Below, piece by piece: positions 11,369-26,300 of a DNA stretch of 64,000 nt (positions are counted from its first letter, which is position 1; every line of letters starts with the position of its first letter). The notes beneath the pieces are model-generated. The model searched no databases. It was not told the origin of the DNA and was given only the letters and a program-made list of their open reading frames with translations. Made by a program: the position numbers and the translations under genes. The stretch spans positions 868,001-932,000 of the forward strand of contig QAOA01008473.1 of NCBI GenBank assembly GCA_003255065.1, written 5' to 3'. The stretch comes from Cercis canadensis (lineage: Eukaryota > Streptophyta > Magnoliopsida > Fabales > Fabaceae).

Positions 11369-13190
11369 TGGTAAGTGATTGTTAAAAAGGGAAGAAAAAG
11401 AGAAGCTCCAAAAATAAAGTGATTATTGCAATCATGTTTTGCTGATATAGACATGTCTTGGGCATGATGCATATCAAACTGTGATACTGTTGAACAGTTG
11501 GATTCTAGAGCTAGCCTCCAAAGATGGGTGACATGGAAGATAAGCATTTTGACTAAAAATTAAGCCTGAGTTTGTCAACATCCGCGATCAAACGCGTAAG
11601 CAAATTAACCTAATTAAGGAGCCGGCCGAAAGACAAATAGCTACTTGAGAATACAAGACAGATGCACACTGTACATGACATGATTATGCTTTAATATATG
11701 TTATATGTTTTATTTGGTTCTTCTTGTTTCTTTTCAATCTCTAAACAATATTATGTCTGGCAGCTATCAGCAAGCCAACCCTTTCTTCTATTAGACACAT
11801 TGCAGATTAGCAATTAGCCAATTACTAGTTGGGTTTGCATAAGTTAGGTTTAACTCTTTTTTTTTTTTTTTTTTCTATAATACTTGGACTTTATTTTAGG
11901 TCAAATTGTTTATTGGATAAGAAGTCTTGGCCTCTTACTTTTTGATTGTGGACTTAAATAGAATTTGAGTGCATAGTTTCTGAGATCCACTTTGTATCAA
12001 TTTTAGATTTGGGTAAAGTTTAAATCTTCATTGGCCTTATTTTTTTTCCAACAAAAATAAGGAAACTAAACTTTTATTAATTTCATGAAAAAAAAAATTT
12101 CTTAGTTTAACTAGGGTATAATCATAAACATGAGTTAAAGGGCTTATTGAATATAAGAATATAAATTCATCAAGAAAACTCGTGAACCAAAAATAGAAAA
12201 AAGTCACCAAAATAAAAAAAAATTAGCCGAGAATTGGAAACAAATCTACAATTCTAAAATTTTTACTTGATATTTATGTCAAAGTTAATCTCCTTTTCTA
12301 TAGATATTTTTTTTTTTAATTTTAAGATCTAATTGAGAAACTATATTATGTAATTTCTATTCTNATATTATGTAATACATTTTGAGATACAAAATTGTTT
12401 AAAGATAAGAGTCTAAAGTATGAGTGGTAGGTTTTGGAATATGGGTGTGTTTGAAGCAACATTATTATATTAAACATTCTTACCACTACTAATTTCAATA
12501 TCATTAACACCTACAACTCACTTTCTTTAGTTTTATAATTTGGAAATATTATCAACACCTAATGAATTAAAAATCATGAGAAACAAAATAATAACAAGCG
12601 TTTGTAATAATAAAAGGTGATGGATGGAAGAAATCTAATAAATGTCTAGAAATGATGTGAGTTTAATTAGAAAGAACCATAAACAAATTTTTGTTTGAGG
12701 GAATAATATTTGTTGTGAGATGAAAAATCATATATATAATTGAATCNTAGTAATTATTGACAAAGGGTAGGTATGACATATTTACATCTTATTATAGAAA
12801 CTACTTATTTGTAGACCCACATATTAAATTATTCAGTGACTATATGAAACCATATACAAATTTATTAACTATATAATTTATATATAATAGTGGGCAATTT
12901 GACCCAAAAATTATACTCTACCAAAAAAATTGATGTATCTATAATACTTTTGAATTTATTCACTTAAATATTATAATTTTTTTTTAAAAATAGAATCTGA
13001 TTGATAAAAATCACCAAACACGCCATTAACCATGTCACATAAATTAATTCCCCAAGTACAATATTTGAGATAAAAAAGCCTATAGTAGTGTACATTTCTT
13101 AAATATCCGTACGAAAGTATGAAGGGCACTTTGGTCATTATAGTTAAGGGTAGAACAGTCAATTTGCACTACCAGTGGAAAGACAAATTG
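11369..13190. other. Divergent intergenic region between LysM receptor and MOM1-like genes
   Basis: AT-rich, non-coding, with assembly Ns at 12364 and 12747. It must contain the promoters of both flanking genes, which are transcribed away from each other. The N at 12364 is flanked on both sides by ATATTATGTAAT, another hint of unmerged read ends. Confidence 0.6.
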
Positions 13191-13221
13191 GTCCCTCGGG
13201 TTCCGATACTTGTAAAAGTTG

Positions 13222-14319
13222 CTTATATACACCCAAAATCATAGCGTGCTTTGAGGGTTTTGTTTAATAAATTTCTTATTTTGCTAATATCCTAGAGATT
13301 TTTCTCAAGTTTTCCCTCGTTTTCTCGGGAGATTGATCATTGAGCGCTACCATTCCTTTGATATTTGTACCAAACCGACTATAGAAAACCTCATATTCTG
13401 TGAAAATTTTGCACTGGCCAAAAATTTCATGCAGCTCAGTCAAAATTTCTGGTACTTTCTTTTGTATTATTTTGTTTCTCTAATCTGTCTGAACTGCATT
13501 GTTGCGAATCATGAATCTGAAAATTTATTTGTTTGTTAATCAGGTTTGGGTTCAAATATTATGTCGAATCTGGGGCGAGTGGAACTGATGTTTATTGTAG
13601 TTTAACTGTTTTAGTTCCTTTTATGAGGATTTACTTGGAAAATTTCCGGAGTACTTTTTGCATTGCGCTTATGTTGCTTTGGTCGGCATCATAATAGAAT
13701 TACATTGGATGTGACCAACTTTCTGTAAATTCTATTTGTAAGCCAAAATCTTCCTCCTCTAGTAATGTCCGAAGAGTTTTAGCTTATCTCTTCTCCAGGG
13801 AATGTATTGCTGAATTTAGAAAGTTTTAGGGATTGATAAAAGAATTTTCTGCTGGGGTAGGTGGGAGAGCTGTAAATGTTTTGGTGATTGAGTTACTAAG
13901 CAGCTTGTTTTGCGTAAAATAAATGGTCCATTCACCATTGGGGTGGTTTTACCTCCTTCTTAGTGATGTTAGTTTGGATTATACGAAACAATATTCATGT
14001 CTTATATATGCGGTTTTTTCTTCTTCCATTCAAAAATTTCACTTTTTGTTATTGTTAGCTTATTTGGTTTGGCCCTGCATGCAGAGGATTTTATTTTGAT
14101 CTATGAATATGGATGGGTCACTTAAGTGGAACATTAAGTTATTTATTTTTAATGGCTGGATTTCAATTATTTATATAGCTTTTAGTTCCATTGGAATTAT
14201 CCTGTATGCTTTATTTTCATGAAGTTTTTGTAGATGTGAGTAGCACTTGTATATTAATTTCTTTCTCTATATTGATCTAAAGTAACTTTCAATTTGTCTC
14301 ACAATGTTCAGCTGAATAT
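13222..14319 (+). promoter_or_regulatory. Probable promoter and spliced 5' leader of MOM1-like gene
   Basis: CTTATATACACC at about 13221-13232 is a plausible TATA region. The start codon (14320) is only 8 bases after a good acceptor (TTCAG at 14307-14311), so the first coding exon is preceded by an intron in the 5' untranslated region. The exact leader exon cannot be placed from sequence alone. Confidence 0.45.
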
Positions 14320-17300
14320 ATGGCAAATCATATGCATTCTAGTTGCAAGGCTAAGGATGACGGTAATAATAAAGGGAGTTATGCCATGGAGAAAGGACCA
14401 ATCAACTCAGGCTTTACTGAATTTGATACTACTGGTCTCAGAAGGTCTGCTAGAGAAACATGGTTAAAGAAGACGATTCCTACCAATCCAAGTACTCGGA
14501 AGTCTGAGCGACTTGAAAAGATGAGTGCACCAACTGTTGCTGTCAGAAGGAAATCTGAAAGGGTTGAGAAAGAGATACCAAGTCCTTTGAGGAGATCTGA
14601 AAGAACTAAGAATCATGTTTCTTCAACTTCTAATGAGCTTTCAGGCTCATCAGATTCAAAGCAGAAAAAGCAAAAAAAAGAGAAGAGTGTGAAACAGTTG
14701 ATGACATTTGAGGCTAAGGAAGTCAGTGTAAATGAGAAGCATGTTGATGGAACTTCTCAGGTAAAAAACCATAGAAGGGATGCCCGTGCTTACCGGGCAA
14801 GTTTCAATAGGAAAGCAACTCAGGAGAATCTCAATCATTCTCTGCTGCCATCTGGTGATGCCAAAGTCGAGGAGATGAAAGCCGGCTCTAGTTTGATTGG
14901 GCCTGTGAAAGAACCATTAGAAAATAATGGTGGAGTTGAATTGTGCAACACAAGGTGGAGATGCAACTCAGGGGAAGCCCATGAACCTGAAGGTGGAGAT
15001 TGTGTGGAATTGTCCAATGGTGGTAATTTTAAAAGGAAAAGGTACTCCCTGGCAAATGATAGGAAATCATTTTACTTTTTTCCTGATATATTATGAAAGA
15101 CAAGAGTTTAAAACTGTTACTTATGTAGATTTTCTGGTGCATTCTGTTGGTTTAAACATGTTTAAGGGGTTTAACTTTTGTTGTTCCCATTGTTACCATA
15201 ATCATAACAAGAAATATTTTTCTTGTTGAGTTTGAAACTCATCATCTATGACACATGCTGCCTCATATGCTATATTAAGCATCTTTTGTTCATTGAAAGT
15301 GTTCTTTGTTTTTTTTATAATAGTTGAATGGGTGGGTATTGGAGAGTGTACAGGGCTGTTGACTCAGTTGCTAACTATGCCCTGTCGTCAATGTTGTCAA
15401 ATTGTCTATAGTCTTATGTATCCTGTACAATGTGTCATATGTGGGGGTAGTTCTGTGTATTCTTCCTCTAGTATGTGTAATCTTCAGCTGTGAACCTTTT
15501 TTCTGTGGAGGCTTCATCTTGAGTGACCCTAGATACTGCTGCTTTATGACTTGCAATCTATTGGTGATATTTTCTAGGTTCATAATGTGTAAATTTGAAG
15601 GCCAATGGAAACTTTTCTTCCCAGATAACAGCCACGTGACTATTCTTGGACCTTTTCAATGCTGTTTATATTTTGCATATGTAACCCCCTATAATATGGT
15701 GAATACGGGAGCATTGCTGTGCTCTCGAGTCTCTCCCTCTCTTGTGTAGTCTTCAGCCATCTTCAGAGCTCTGAGCCTCTCTTCCATGGTGGCTTCATCA
15801 TGGTTAACTTGAAAAATATCTACCATGTGGGACCTAAGGGAACCTATCTTGCTGCTGGTGTTTCACAGATGCACCCCCCCTTCATAATTTGTTACAAGCT
15901 TGAAAGATTTATTTGTATGATCTGTCTGCTGAACTCTAACCTTGTGATTTCTTCTTATCTGTTGCTATGAGAGTGGTTCCCCTTTGCTATAAACCCTCTG
16001 CAACTATGAAATATCCCTATTATTTCTATTCTTCAAACTCCTAATATAGCTGTTTGTAGAATTGTGAATGACTATGTGGATGAAACCTCTTTGGTAGGAT
16101 GTATAACATATGCTCATGCTTTATGTCAACCGTTCTATGATAATTCAATGTCATTTTAATTTATTAGATCTTACTTCCCCCTCTCTCTCTCTCTCTCTCT
16201 CTCTTCTTTTACCCTTTGCAGGGTGGATCATGATCCAATGGTACAGGAAGGTTTCTCCTGTAGTACCAAATCAAATCAGGAGTCAGTTAATCCTTCTGCT
16301 ACTGAGGTTAGTTGGATTTCTTTGTTCCTAATCATTCTTTTTTCACTTTGTTTAGCTAATGCTAATAGGGAAAAGGTCCCACAATATGTAATTTGCATTG
16401 GAATTCAACATCCAGCATGCATATCCACCACATAGTTGAACATAATTCAAAGAGAGCATAAAAGTTAGAAATAATCTTAGAGCTGAACTAATGATCTTTT
16501 AGATGAATGGAAATAACGCTAACTTCACCTGTTAGCTATCCTTGTTAAATTTCTGATACAATATTCTTACTTTGTAATATGGTGAACTAAAATAAATTTT
16601 CTTGCTAAGAGACCATGTACCACTATTCTTTTCAAGTAATGTCTCTCTTAGTGCTTAATCATTGTATTTATAAGATTACATGTTCAGGTGCTCTGTGATG
16701 TTTGCATGAGTGTAAGATCCTCTCTTTTAAAAGCTTTTCATTCCTTTCACTTAAAAGTACACTTTGATGAAGTGAGAATAAGTATCTGCCTGGCCCTTAT
16801 CCCCCTTTTTAACTATAGGAGGTGTGTTGCTATGTGGGCATTTTTAAAACAATGTCTGAGATGTTCCAGAATTAAATATTCCAATATCAAATACCGGGAA
16901 TAGAGATATGTATATTTAATATGACATCATGACAATTAAAACCATTTAAAAATTAAAATAGAAGTGGGATACCCAAGAATGTGGAGATCTTGGATTCTTA
17001 GGTATCCTATATTCCTATGATTCTGGCATTCAAAACAGACATCCAAAATTCTGGGTATCATACATGCTAATGTGGAAATGCTAGTATTACAAATGTTTCC
17101 GCAATTGTTAACAACAGGACATTACCTATAAAGAGTGCAAGAAGCATAGGCAAGAAGGATTCAGATGCCAAATAAATCTTAAGCATATCCCTCATTTGTA
17201 TCATTTGCACAGGCAGTGTCATCTTGTATATGTCCTTTAATTTTAAGAAGATATTTAGTGCGAGGATGAGACTCAATATCTTCTCTCCAGTAACTATGCA

Positions 17301-20300
17301 TGTTGTTGAAATGAGTCATGACATTTGCCTATTTGAGAATGTATGCATGGGTATCTATCATTTCTATCATGTATATTTTAAAATTTACCTCTAGGTGAGT
17401 CATTGATTTTGTTACTATATTGTTATTTGGATTAGGATAGAGTTGAAATTGAAGCCAGCATGACTGCAGGAATTGCTGAGAGAGGCATGGACTACATGCA
17501 GCAGAAGGAATCCTCGGCAAATTTCCAAACAGATATTGATGAAAATATATGTCTAATTTGCAAGCGTGGTGGGCAGCTCCTGTGAGTAACCTTCTTTACA
17601 TTGGGTTGTCTGTTTATGCAAGTGTCCCACATCATAACTATTGTAGGACACATGATAAAGCTAGTAGTTACATAGTCATTCTTGCTCTGGAAGTGGTTCT
17701 TAAATGTCTGGGGTGTTTTGATTTTACCTTGCATGCGGAATATGCCTTACCCTAGTATACAGTTACTGAATGTCTTGATCATTCCACCTCCTTTCGAGGG
17801 TAAACGTATCATAATTTTGTTTATTTTATATGTTAATAAGTAGGTTTAAATATACTATAGGTCCCTATAGTTTTTTTTTTCCTCTTTTGTGGTCCTTATA
17901 GTTTGAAATTTTTTTAATTGGGTCCTTGTCGTCATCTCCGGCTATAAATCCGTTAGTTTAGTGCCGACATGACAAACGGCTTGTCTATGTGGCAATAAAA
18001 GAAACTGACGTGGCCCCAAAATGGCACAAAAAGTTGCCACCTCATCAACTTTTCTATACACTTTTTTGAGCCTAAATTTAATGAGATGACAATTTTTGTA
18101 CCACTTTGGCACCACGTCAACTTCTTTTATTGCCACATAGACAAGTCGTTTGTTATGTTAGCATTAAATTGATGGAATTATAATTAGGGGGGTGATAGCA
18201 GGGACCCAATTAAAAAGATTTCAAACTATAAGGACCCTAAAAGAGGAAAAAAAACTATAGGGACCCACATTACATTTAAACCTAATAAGTATTATATTTG
18301 ATGTTTTTGATAAAAGAAGATATATTATTAGTATTGGGAAAGAAAGAGTGCAAAATTATTGGGGGATTAGGTAGCCTCCTGAACAAAAAACGCAAAAGAA
18401 TGAAAGACCAAAAGTTCACAAGAACATCAGTGCGATAAGGCTGTCCAGTCCCTCTGCATTTCTTTATAAACTCCCTTGAAAAGATCATTGGCAGAACACC
18501 AAATAGAAGCCATCTGCACTATACTATCCCATAACAGCTGCGTAAGGTCAAAGGAGAATCCTTGAAAATCTGAGCATTCCACTCTGACCAGATACACCAT
18601 GCTATCATATTTATACTGGTCATTCCTTTATAATATTTCTTCTATAAAAAAGATATTTATATTGGTCATTAACATCATGTGTTTTGAAGGTTTGTCAACT
18701 GTTGTTGCAAAATAAAAGCTTCATATAGTGATTGAATAAATTGAGTGAATCATATTGACTTTATTCTGAAAGTTAAATAAGTTGGAGATGATTGCAACAT
18801 AATACAATTGGGATGAAAATACATCTCTATCATCTTACACCTGAACAATTAGACGATATAGTGGGTTCGTATCTGCTTACTCTTTTCATCTGTTATTCTG
18901 TTTCTTTTCCTCTTTCCTGTAAAATACCTGTGGATGCTAACTCACTACAATGGATTGGACTACTTAATGTTCTATTTCCTGGGATGCCTTTTGCATAAGA
19001 GCATTTATTCACGTGTCTTATGTCTCAGGTGCATGTTTCTATGAGTAATCTATATGTCTTCCAATATATGTTTGTTAGATAGATGAACAACAACCCCATC
19101 AAAGCAAAATCACTGCACATTATGTCTAAATTATGTTTGCAGTGATAGTTGGGCTCTGAAATCTTACACTTGACTTCCTTTCTCAGGTGCTGTTATGGAA
19201 AAGGATGCAATGGATGTTACCATCCTTCTTGTCTTGAACCCCCCATAGTGGATATTCCCCTTGGAGTTTGGCACTGTCGTGTCTGTGTGAGGAAGAAGAT
19301 AGAATCAGGTGTATATTCAGTGTCAGAGGGAGTAGAATCAATTTGGGACGCCAAAGAAGTGGAGGTGCCTAGTGTTGATGGTATATATATGATTGGATAC
19401 TATTATTTGAACTTTTCTCATGGATTTTTTCCCTTATTATTTTGATTCAATTAGAAGCTCCATATAATTTTTCCCTTGCATTCTACTGATATGTGGTGTG
19501 TACTCTGGCATCTGACATTAATCGTTGGTTGTATGGTATTTGTTTCAGGATTGACAATTCAGAAGCAAGTTTTTGTGAAGTATAAAGGCCTTGCTCATGT
19601 GCACAATCGTTGGCTACCAGAAAATCAGCTACTTCTTGAAGCTCCATCGACAATTATGAAATTTAATAAAAACAATCAGGTCTTTTAATTCTTAAATTGC
19701 AGTTCATGTTAGGTAAAGCAAGCTGTATGGTTGTTATTTTGACTCTATGTATTGCTGAGGGTTTCATTACTTTCAGGCCCTAATGTGGAATCCAGACTGG
19801 AGTTTGCCCCATCGTCTGCTGCTGAAGAGAACATTAGTTTCTTCCAAGCAGCATGATGGTCATAGCACCAACCATGGTAATGCTAATTTTGATTGTCATT
19901 ATGAATGGCTTGTGAAATGGCGTGGTCTTGGTTATGAGCACGCTACATGGGAATTGGGTAACAGTTCATTTCTGGGTTCAACTGAAGGCCAGAGTCTAAT
20001 CAGAGACTACGAAGATCGTCGACAGAGGGCAAAAAGAATTTCTTTGCTCTCTAAAGTAGATAAGGTACCCTAGATACAATAATTATGGACAATTACACAT
20101 TTCTGTCTCATATTATTGCTATTTTAGTTCTTCACATACTTATAAAGGGAAATAAACTATGATGTTTTCTTCAAAATTTTAAATTGATAATCTAATTTGA
20201 AAGGATAGCCTCTGGGGTTGTGTCACATTCCCAGCAGATCATTAGACAGGATAGCTGAGGTCATTCACATGACATGTACTTAACACAAATAATGTTGATG

Positions 20301-23300
20301 AAGTTTAAGCAGAAACTGTAAGTTTATTATGTTGGTAACACTTGAACATGAGATATTATCCTGAAATTCTTGCTCTATAATCTGCTTTAGCCAAATCGAA
20401 ACAATGCCTCAAAGAAAGGATAGGCTGTTTTCTTTTAGTTCCTGAAATGACAATGTTTTTTCCTTTTCCTCTGTCCTAACTGATCTGCTTTGTTTAACAT
20501 CTAACATCTGCAGAAACTAGGCCGGGGAAGTTGTTTTAGTAAGTTACCTCAGGTGCCTGGGGAAGTTTCTTCTGCATTTGGTAACAACAATTTGGATACA
20601 GTCAATAAGCTACGTGAGCATTGGCACAAGGGTCGAAACTCCATTGTAATTGATGACCAGGTAAGCATGACTATTTTATGCTTTTGAATAGACACAATTA
20701 CGGTTTTATAAATTCTGATATAGTATCTGTCTATCTATTGTGTATTCATATATAAACCCCAAAATAGGGGTGCTAATGGTTGCTTGATGGAAGTACCACC
20801 CATGCAAAGGGAATGACCAGCAAATATGTCTTGGCCTTAGTTTTTCTTTCTTCGCATACTGCTAGGTTTTACCGTGAGTTTTAACCTTTTTTCCCCCTTG
20901 CTTGATATGTATTGGTTTTTCCAAATTTTGTTTAACCCTTTATAACTCTGTCTCAACTTGTTTTCTGGATTACATCTAATTTCTTGTGATTCTTTGATGA
21001 ACTCTGTCTGCAATCTGTTTACACAGGTTTAATTATATTGGGCTTATGCGATATTATTTCCATTTGTCAATTGGAGACCATTTAAAATTGTGCATATATT
21101 TGAAATTGTGGATTTTGGTATCCTTAGAATTGAAATCTCTTGTTATAATAAATTTTGCAGGACAGAATTGTTAAAGTTGTCGCATTTATCTTATCATTGC
21201 ACACTGATGCTTGTCGACCTTTTCTCATCATCTCAACTTCTACTGGTCTGTGTTCATGGGAGGATCAGTTTTCCCATCTGGCTCCCTCCATCAATGTTGT
21301 TGTTTACAGTGGAAACAAAGATATCCGTAACATTATTAGGAGACTAGAGTTTTACGAGGAAGGAGGTTGTATACTCTTTGAAGTACTTATAGTAGTTCCT
21401 GAAATCCTCATTGAGGTGAGTGCAAGAAGCTGGTGCCGATATTGATGAATTTGGAAGTTCTTATTTGATTCGGACACATGTTCCCCTTCCTGTTTTATCT
21501 GCTATTTCTTTTCTTTTTTAAAAACTCGATAATGTTTATAATATTAACTTCAAGATCTTAACTTGTTTCTTGGATTTTTGTTATGAATAAAAAATCATAC
21601 TAACTTGCATGCTTGCCTTTGTTCATTTATAACTGGCTGGTCTTGTTGACCTCATTGATGTCATTCTGCAGGATCTAGATGTTTTAAGAGGCATACAATG
21701 GGAAGCAATCATAGTTGATGAGAGCCAATACTCTAGAATCTCTTATTTGAAAGAAATCAAGATGTTAGACACAGATATGAGGCTTCTTCTTTTCAATGGC
21801 CAATTAAAGGTTTGTTTCTTTCAATGCTTGGGTTTCAGCCCCTCCCCTCAGCTCAAATTAGCTTGGGCTAACTGCACTTTTCCACCTCTCATCTAATACA
21901 CCAATTGTACTCTTCCCCTTGATCTTTTGATTTGAGCATATTAAGTTATTAACCCCTATTCTATTTGTCGTTTGCAATGTGTACCTGATAGCAAAACAAT
22001 ATTAAAAGTACCCAAAATCAAGCACAATTATACACTAAATGAACTAAGAAAAACTAATAAACTACTAAAAGAACCTACTCGAATGACCTAATATCTCCAT
22101 TCCTTGCATATTATACTAAATTCATATACAATTGCATGCAATTAGTTATATTAAAATCACTCAAATTATCCGTTGTTTTCATAAAGTCATATAATTTGTC
22201 ATGTATGAGATATTAGGCATCTCTATATCACATTTTTAGCATTATAGTTAGAGCTAACCCCAACTGTTAAAGGTGGGGTGCTATTAGGGAGGGACGTTGC
22301 AAACAACACAAATAAAGTAGGGTGTAATTTGTTAAAAAATTAGGAGGTAATGTCTTCAAATCAAAAGATAAGGCGGAAAGTGTAAGTTGACTAATAGATC
22401 AAGGTATTAAATTGCAATTACTCCTATCTGTTTTAATGACTTATGTACTGAGTTTTGCAGGATAGCATTGTTGAATACCTAAATATTATGGATCTTCTTG
22501 ATCATGAAAGTGATAAGGAAAAAGATGATGGGTTAATATCCAATTCCAATGACAATGTCAGTCAGCTGAAGAATAGGTTGTCAAGTTATATTGCATACAG
22601 ATGCAAGTCAGACTCCGTTAGGTTTGTTGAGTATTGGCTTCCTGTACAAATATCCAACGTGCAGCTTGAGCAGTATTGTGCTACTTTATTGTCAAATAGT
22701 TCTGTACTTGGCTCATCGTCAAGGAATGATATTGTGGAGGCTGTTCGGGACATACTTACTTCTATTCGAAAGGTGTGGTTTAACTTTTGGCATTAGTTGC
22801 ATTGATTGGCATGGGATTGGAGATGCTATAGCTTTGCTTTAAATTCTAGCAGTCTTTTGTATTTTCAGTATCTGTATCATACCATCTTTATTATAAGAGC
22901 ATTATGCTATTGGTCTGTTGCATATGGCATTTTGATTTAAACATAATTTGTATTTATTATTGTAAGTTGGCTTTGGCAGTAATCCCTCCATAGTCTAGAG
23001 TATCAGGTTTTTGATGTCAAGTTTGCACCTCGATGTAAATAATTTGCCTCCATGTTTGATTCATGTATGATTAGAAATCTGATTTTTATTTGTTTTGTAG
23101 TATGCTATTTTTGATGCTAAGTCTTGCACCTTAATTGTAAGCAATTTGATACATGTTTGATTCCTCTATGATCAGGAATTTGAATCACATTTTGTTGATC
23201 TTATACCAAATTTGAAAGAATGAATTTAAAATCTCCAGTTATATTTGTGTTTTGAAGCTTATTTGGTGCCCTATATAAAATTGAAAAAAGGTTAATTTCA

Positions 23301-26300
23301 AATCTCCTGATGTATTCTTGTTTTATATTTGATTTTCTGTTCCTTTATGCTTTTGAATTAACTTCTAAGTTCTAATTTCTTTTAGTTCAAATCTCTTGAT
23401 GTATTTGTGAAGTTCTAATTTGTTTGAGAAATAGTTGATAGTTACTGCTAGTAACTGTCCAATTGTTGTAAATTTTCTTCATAATACATTTTTTAACTGT
23501 TTTTTCCTCCTCTGGCATTGGCATCTCATGGCAGTGTTGTAATCACCCTTACACTGTTGATCCATACCTACAAACTTTGCTTACCGAAGGCCTTAAAGAG
23601 GCTGAGTATTTGAATGTTGGAATAAGGGCAAGTGGCAAGCTGCAACTTCTTGATTCAATGCTCACAGAGTTAAAAAAACAAGGTTTAAGAGGACTTATTC
23701 TTTTTCAGGTACATGGTTTGAAGACCATCCTCCCATTAAATCTTTTGAGTTTGCTAACTGCAATGTTTTTTTTGCTTTTGAGTCCTAATTACATTGTATA
23801 AGTTTTTTCATAGTGTTTGTTCACCTAAGCTTTTGAATTGGGCATTATTTGATAGATTAATCAACTTTCCCATTTGAACAGACTTTTGAAACTTTTTAAT
23901 GGGAGTGAGATGCTGACATGTTAAAATCTAGGCAGGTAATGGGATTATTGATGTAGAATGTGACAGCAATGTGTTAAATCGGTTCATGTTGTACTAGAAC
24001 TACCTCCTTTGTCAGTTTGATTGTGTAAACTACATCACCCTGGTGGAATGTTACTGGCCAATATTATTGAACTCAAAATGCTATTAGTCTCTACCAGGTT
24101 GGAAATTGGAATCTTTAAGTAACTACTAAGCGTGGCTTGCGATTATTGATTAATTTTTGTAGAATACAACTTTAATTTATACTCTTATTCTTCTAATATT
24201 CTATGATGTGTTTGATATCATTTAGTAGAAAGGAATACTTCTTTGCTCACTCTTCTTTTGCTGAAAGAATCTTAATATCCTGCAGTCCTGACATGATAAT
24301 ATCAATATAGAAATGGTTCTCTTACTATCAGATATTTAGAAAAGAATGCATGGTAAGAAGCTTAGAGAAGAACTTTGGCATCCTCCTTATATTGATTGAT
24401 CTTGTTGATCTGTTGAAAAATTGGATCCAGTCTATAGGTGGTTCTGGGAGAATGGGAGACATTTTGGATGATTTCCTGCGACTAAGATTTGGTCCAGATT
24501 CTTATGAACGGATTGATAAGGTTGTTCCACATTCTAGAAAGGTTGCTGCCCTGAATTTGTTCAATAACAAGGACTGTGGAAGATTTGTTTTTTTGTTAGA
24601 GTCATGTGCCTGTTCTTCTAGTATAAAATTGTCATCAGTTGATACTGTTATTATATTTGATAGTGATTGGAACCCAATGAATGATATAAGATCCCTTCAG
24701 AAGATATCACTTAATTCACAGTTTGAGTGCATAAAGGTATTCCGTTTATATTCGTCCTTAACTGTTGAAGAGAAAGCCCTAATCTTTGCTAAGCAAGATA
24801 AGGCACTTGATGGCAATGTACAAAACATAAGTCGGAGTACCTGTCACATGCTGTTGATATGGGGGGCATCTTGTCTGTTTGATGATCTGAAAGATTTCCA
24901 TGATGACAAAACTTCTGGCTCAAGTCTAAATTCATCTTCTGGACTATCACTCTTGAAAGAGGCAGTCAAGGAATTCTCAAGTATACTGCAGCAAGATGGT
25001 GAAGATAATGACAAAAGCAACTCTTCAATTATATTGAAAATACAACAAAGTGGAGGATTTTACCGTACAGATTTTTCTTTGATTGGTGAGCGGAAAATTC
25101 AGCCACTGGACGAAGGGCTACCCCAGATGTTTTGGACAAAACTTTTGGAGGGAAAACATCCTCACTGGAAATACTCGTGTGGTTCACCTCAGCGAAGCCG
25201 GAAAAGGGTTCAGCTTTTCGGTGGTTCAATAAATAGACCTGACATTGAGAGTGATGACATACTAAAGAAGCGCAGGAAAATTACCAATAATGTTGTTAAT
25301 CAGCCTCCTTTAAAATCTGAAGGTGAAGGAAAAATACCTACTGGAAACAAGGAAGGTTAGTGGTCACCAATGATGCTAAGTTCACTTTTTCATGCTTATG
25401 AAGTTGAGATAATTGTAAGAATTATTGTAGCCTTTTGTGGTTTTCTTTTCTTATGGTAGCTTCTGAAACCCCTGCACAATTTTGTAGGAAACTCAGGAGA
25501 TCCAGAGGGTAATGCCTCTAAATTCTTGCCTAGTTCTACTGCTTGTGTTATTAATCCACTCCATGCAAATAACACTTATACAACTTGTTTGGTTGATTAT
25601 ATGTCAGAAAGACCTGCAGCTAACAATGTTGAATCTGATGAAGTTAGAAAATTGCGTGATGAGCAGAGGAGCTTACATCTTTTGCTGAAGCCAGAGACAG
25701 CTAAGCTTTGTGAAATTCTTCATCTCCCCGTATGCAGCTCATTTTTCTGTTGAAGTTTTACTTGATGCTTGTTTGTCCTTTGCTTTTCCCTTATCATTGG
25801 CACTGTTGCAATTTATTTGTCAGACCATTGTCATTTTGATGAAATGTTACTTGTGAGAGATTGGATATTCATATTTATTTCTTTTGTTGTTTGCTTTTAA
25901 ACTGTCTGTGAATCAATTTGAACAGAAGAAAAATAATATAACCAATTGTATAACTAAAAACTTACTATCTATTTTTGGCAATGTCGAATGATATTTGCTA
26001 TCATTTGACTAGTGGCAGTTCAGCAATATTAATGTAGAAGGCCTTATGTGGACTTGATTCCATGTGTTTCTGTAAAGCTTTTGTCATTAAGACAGATTAG
26101 GACACCTACCTATGATTATTAGTATTACATATCTTATCATTTGAAACTTGTAACTTTAGGTTTATAATTATTTAGGAATGAAATTAGAATTTGTCTTTGA
26201 TTTAAAACTGTAAGGGGCCAAGATTGAAGGGCAACGGAGTGGCTAAGTTGAATTTTGAAGAAATTGCTGGAATTTCTGGTTTTGGCTGTTCATGGGGTTC

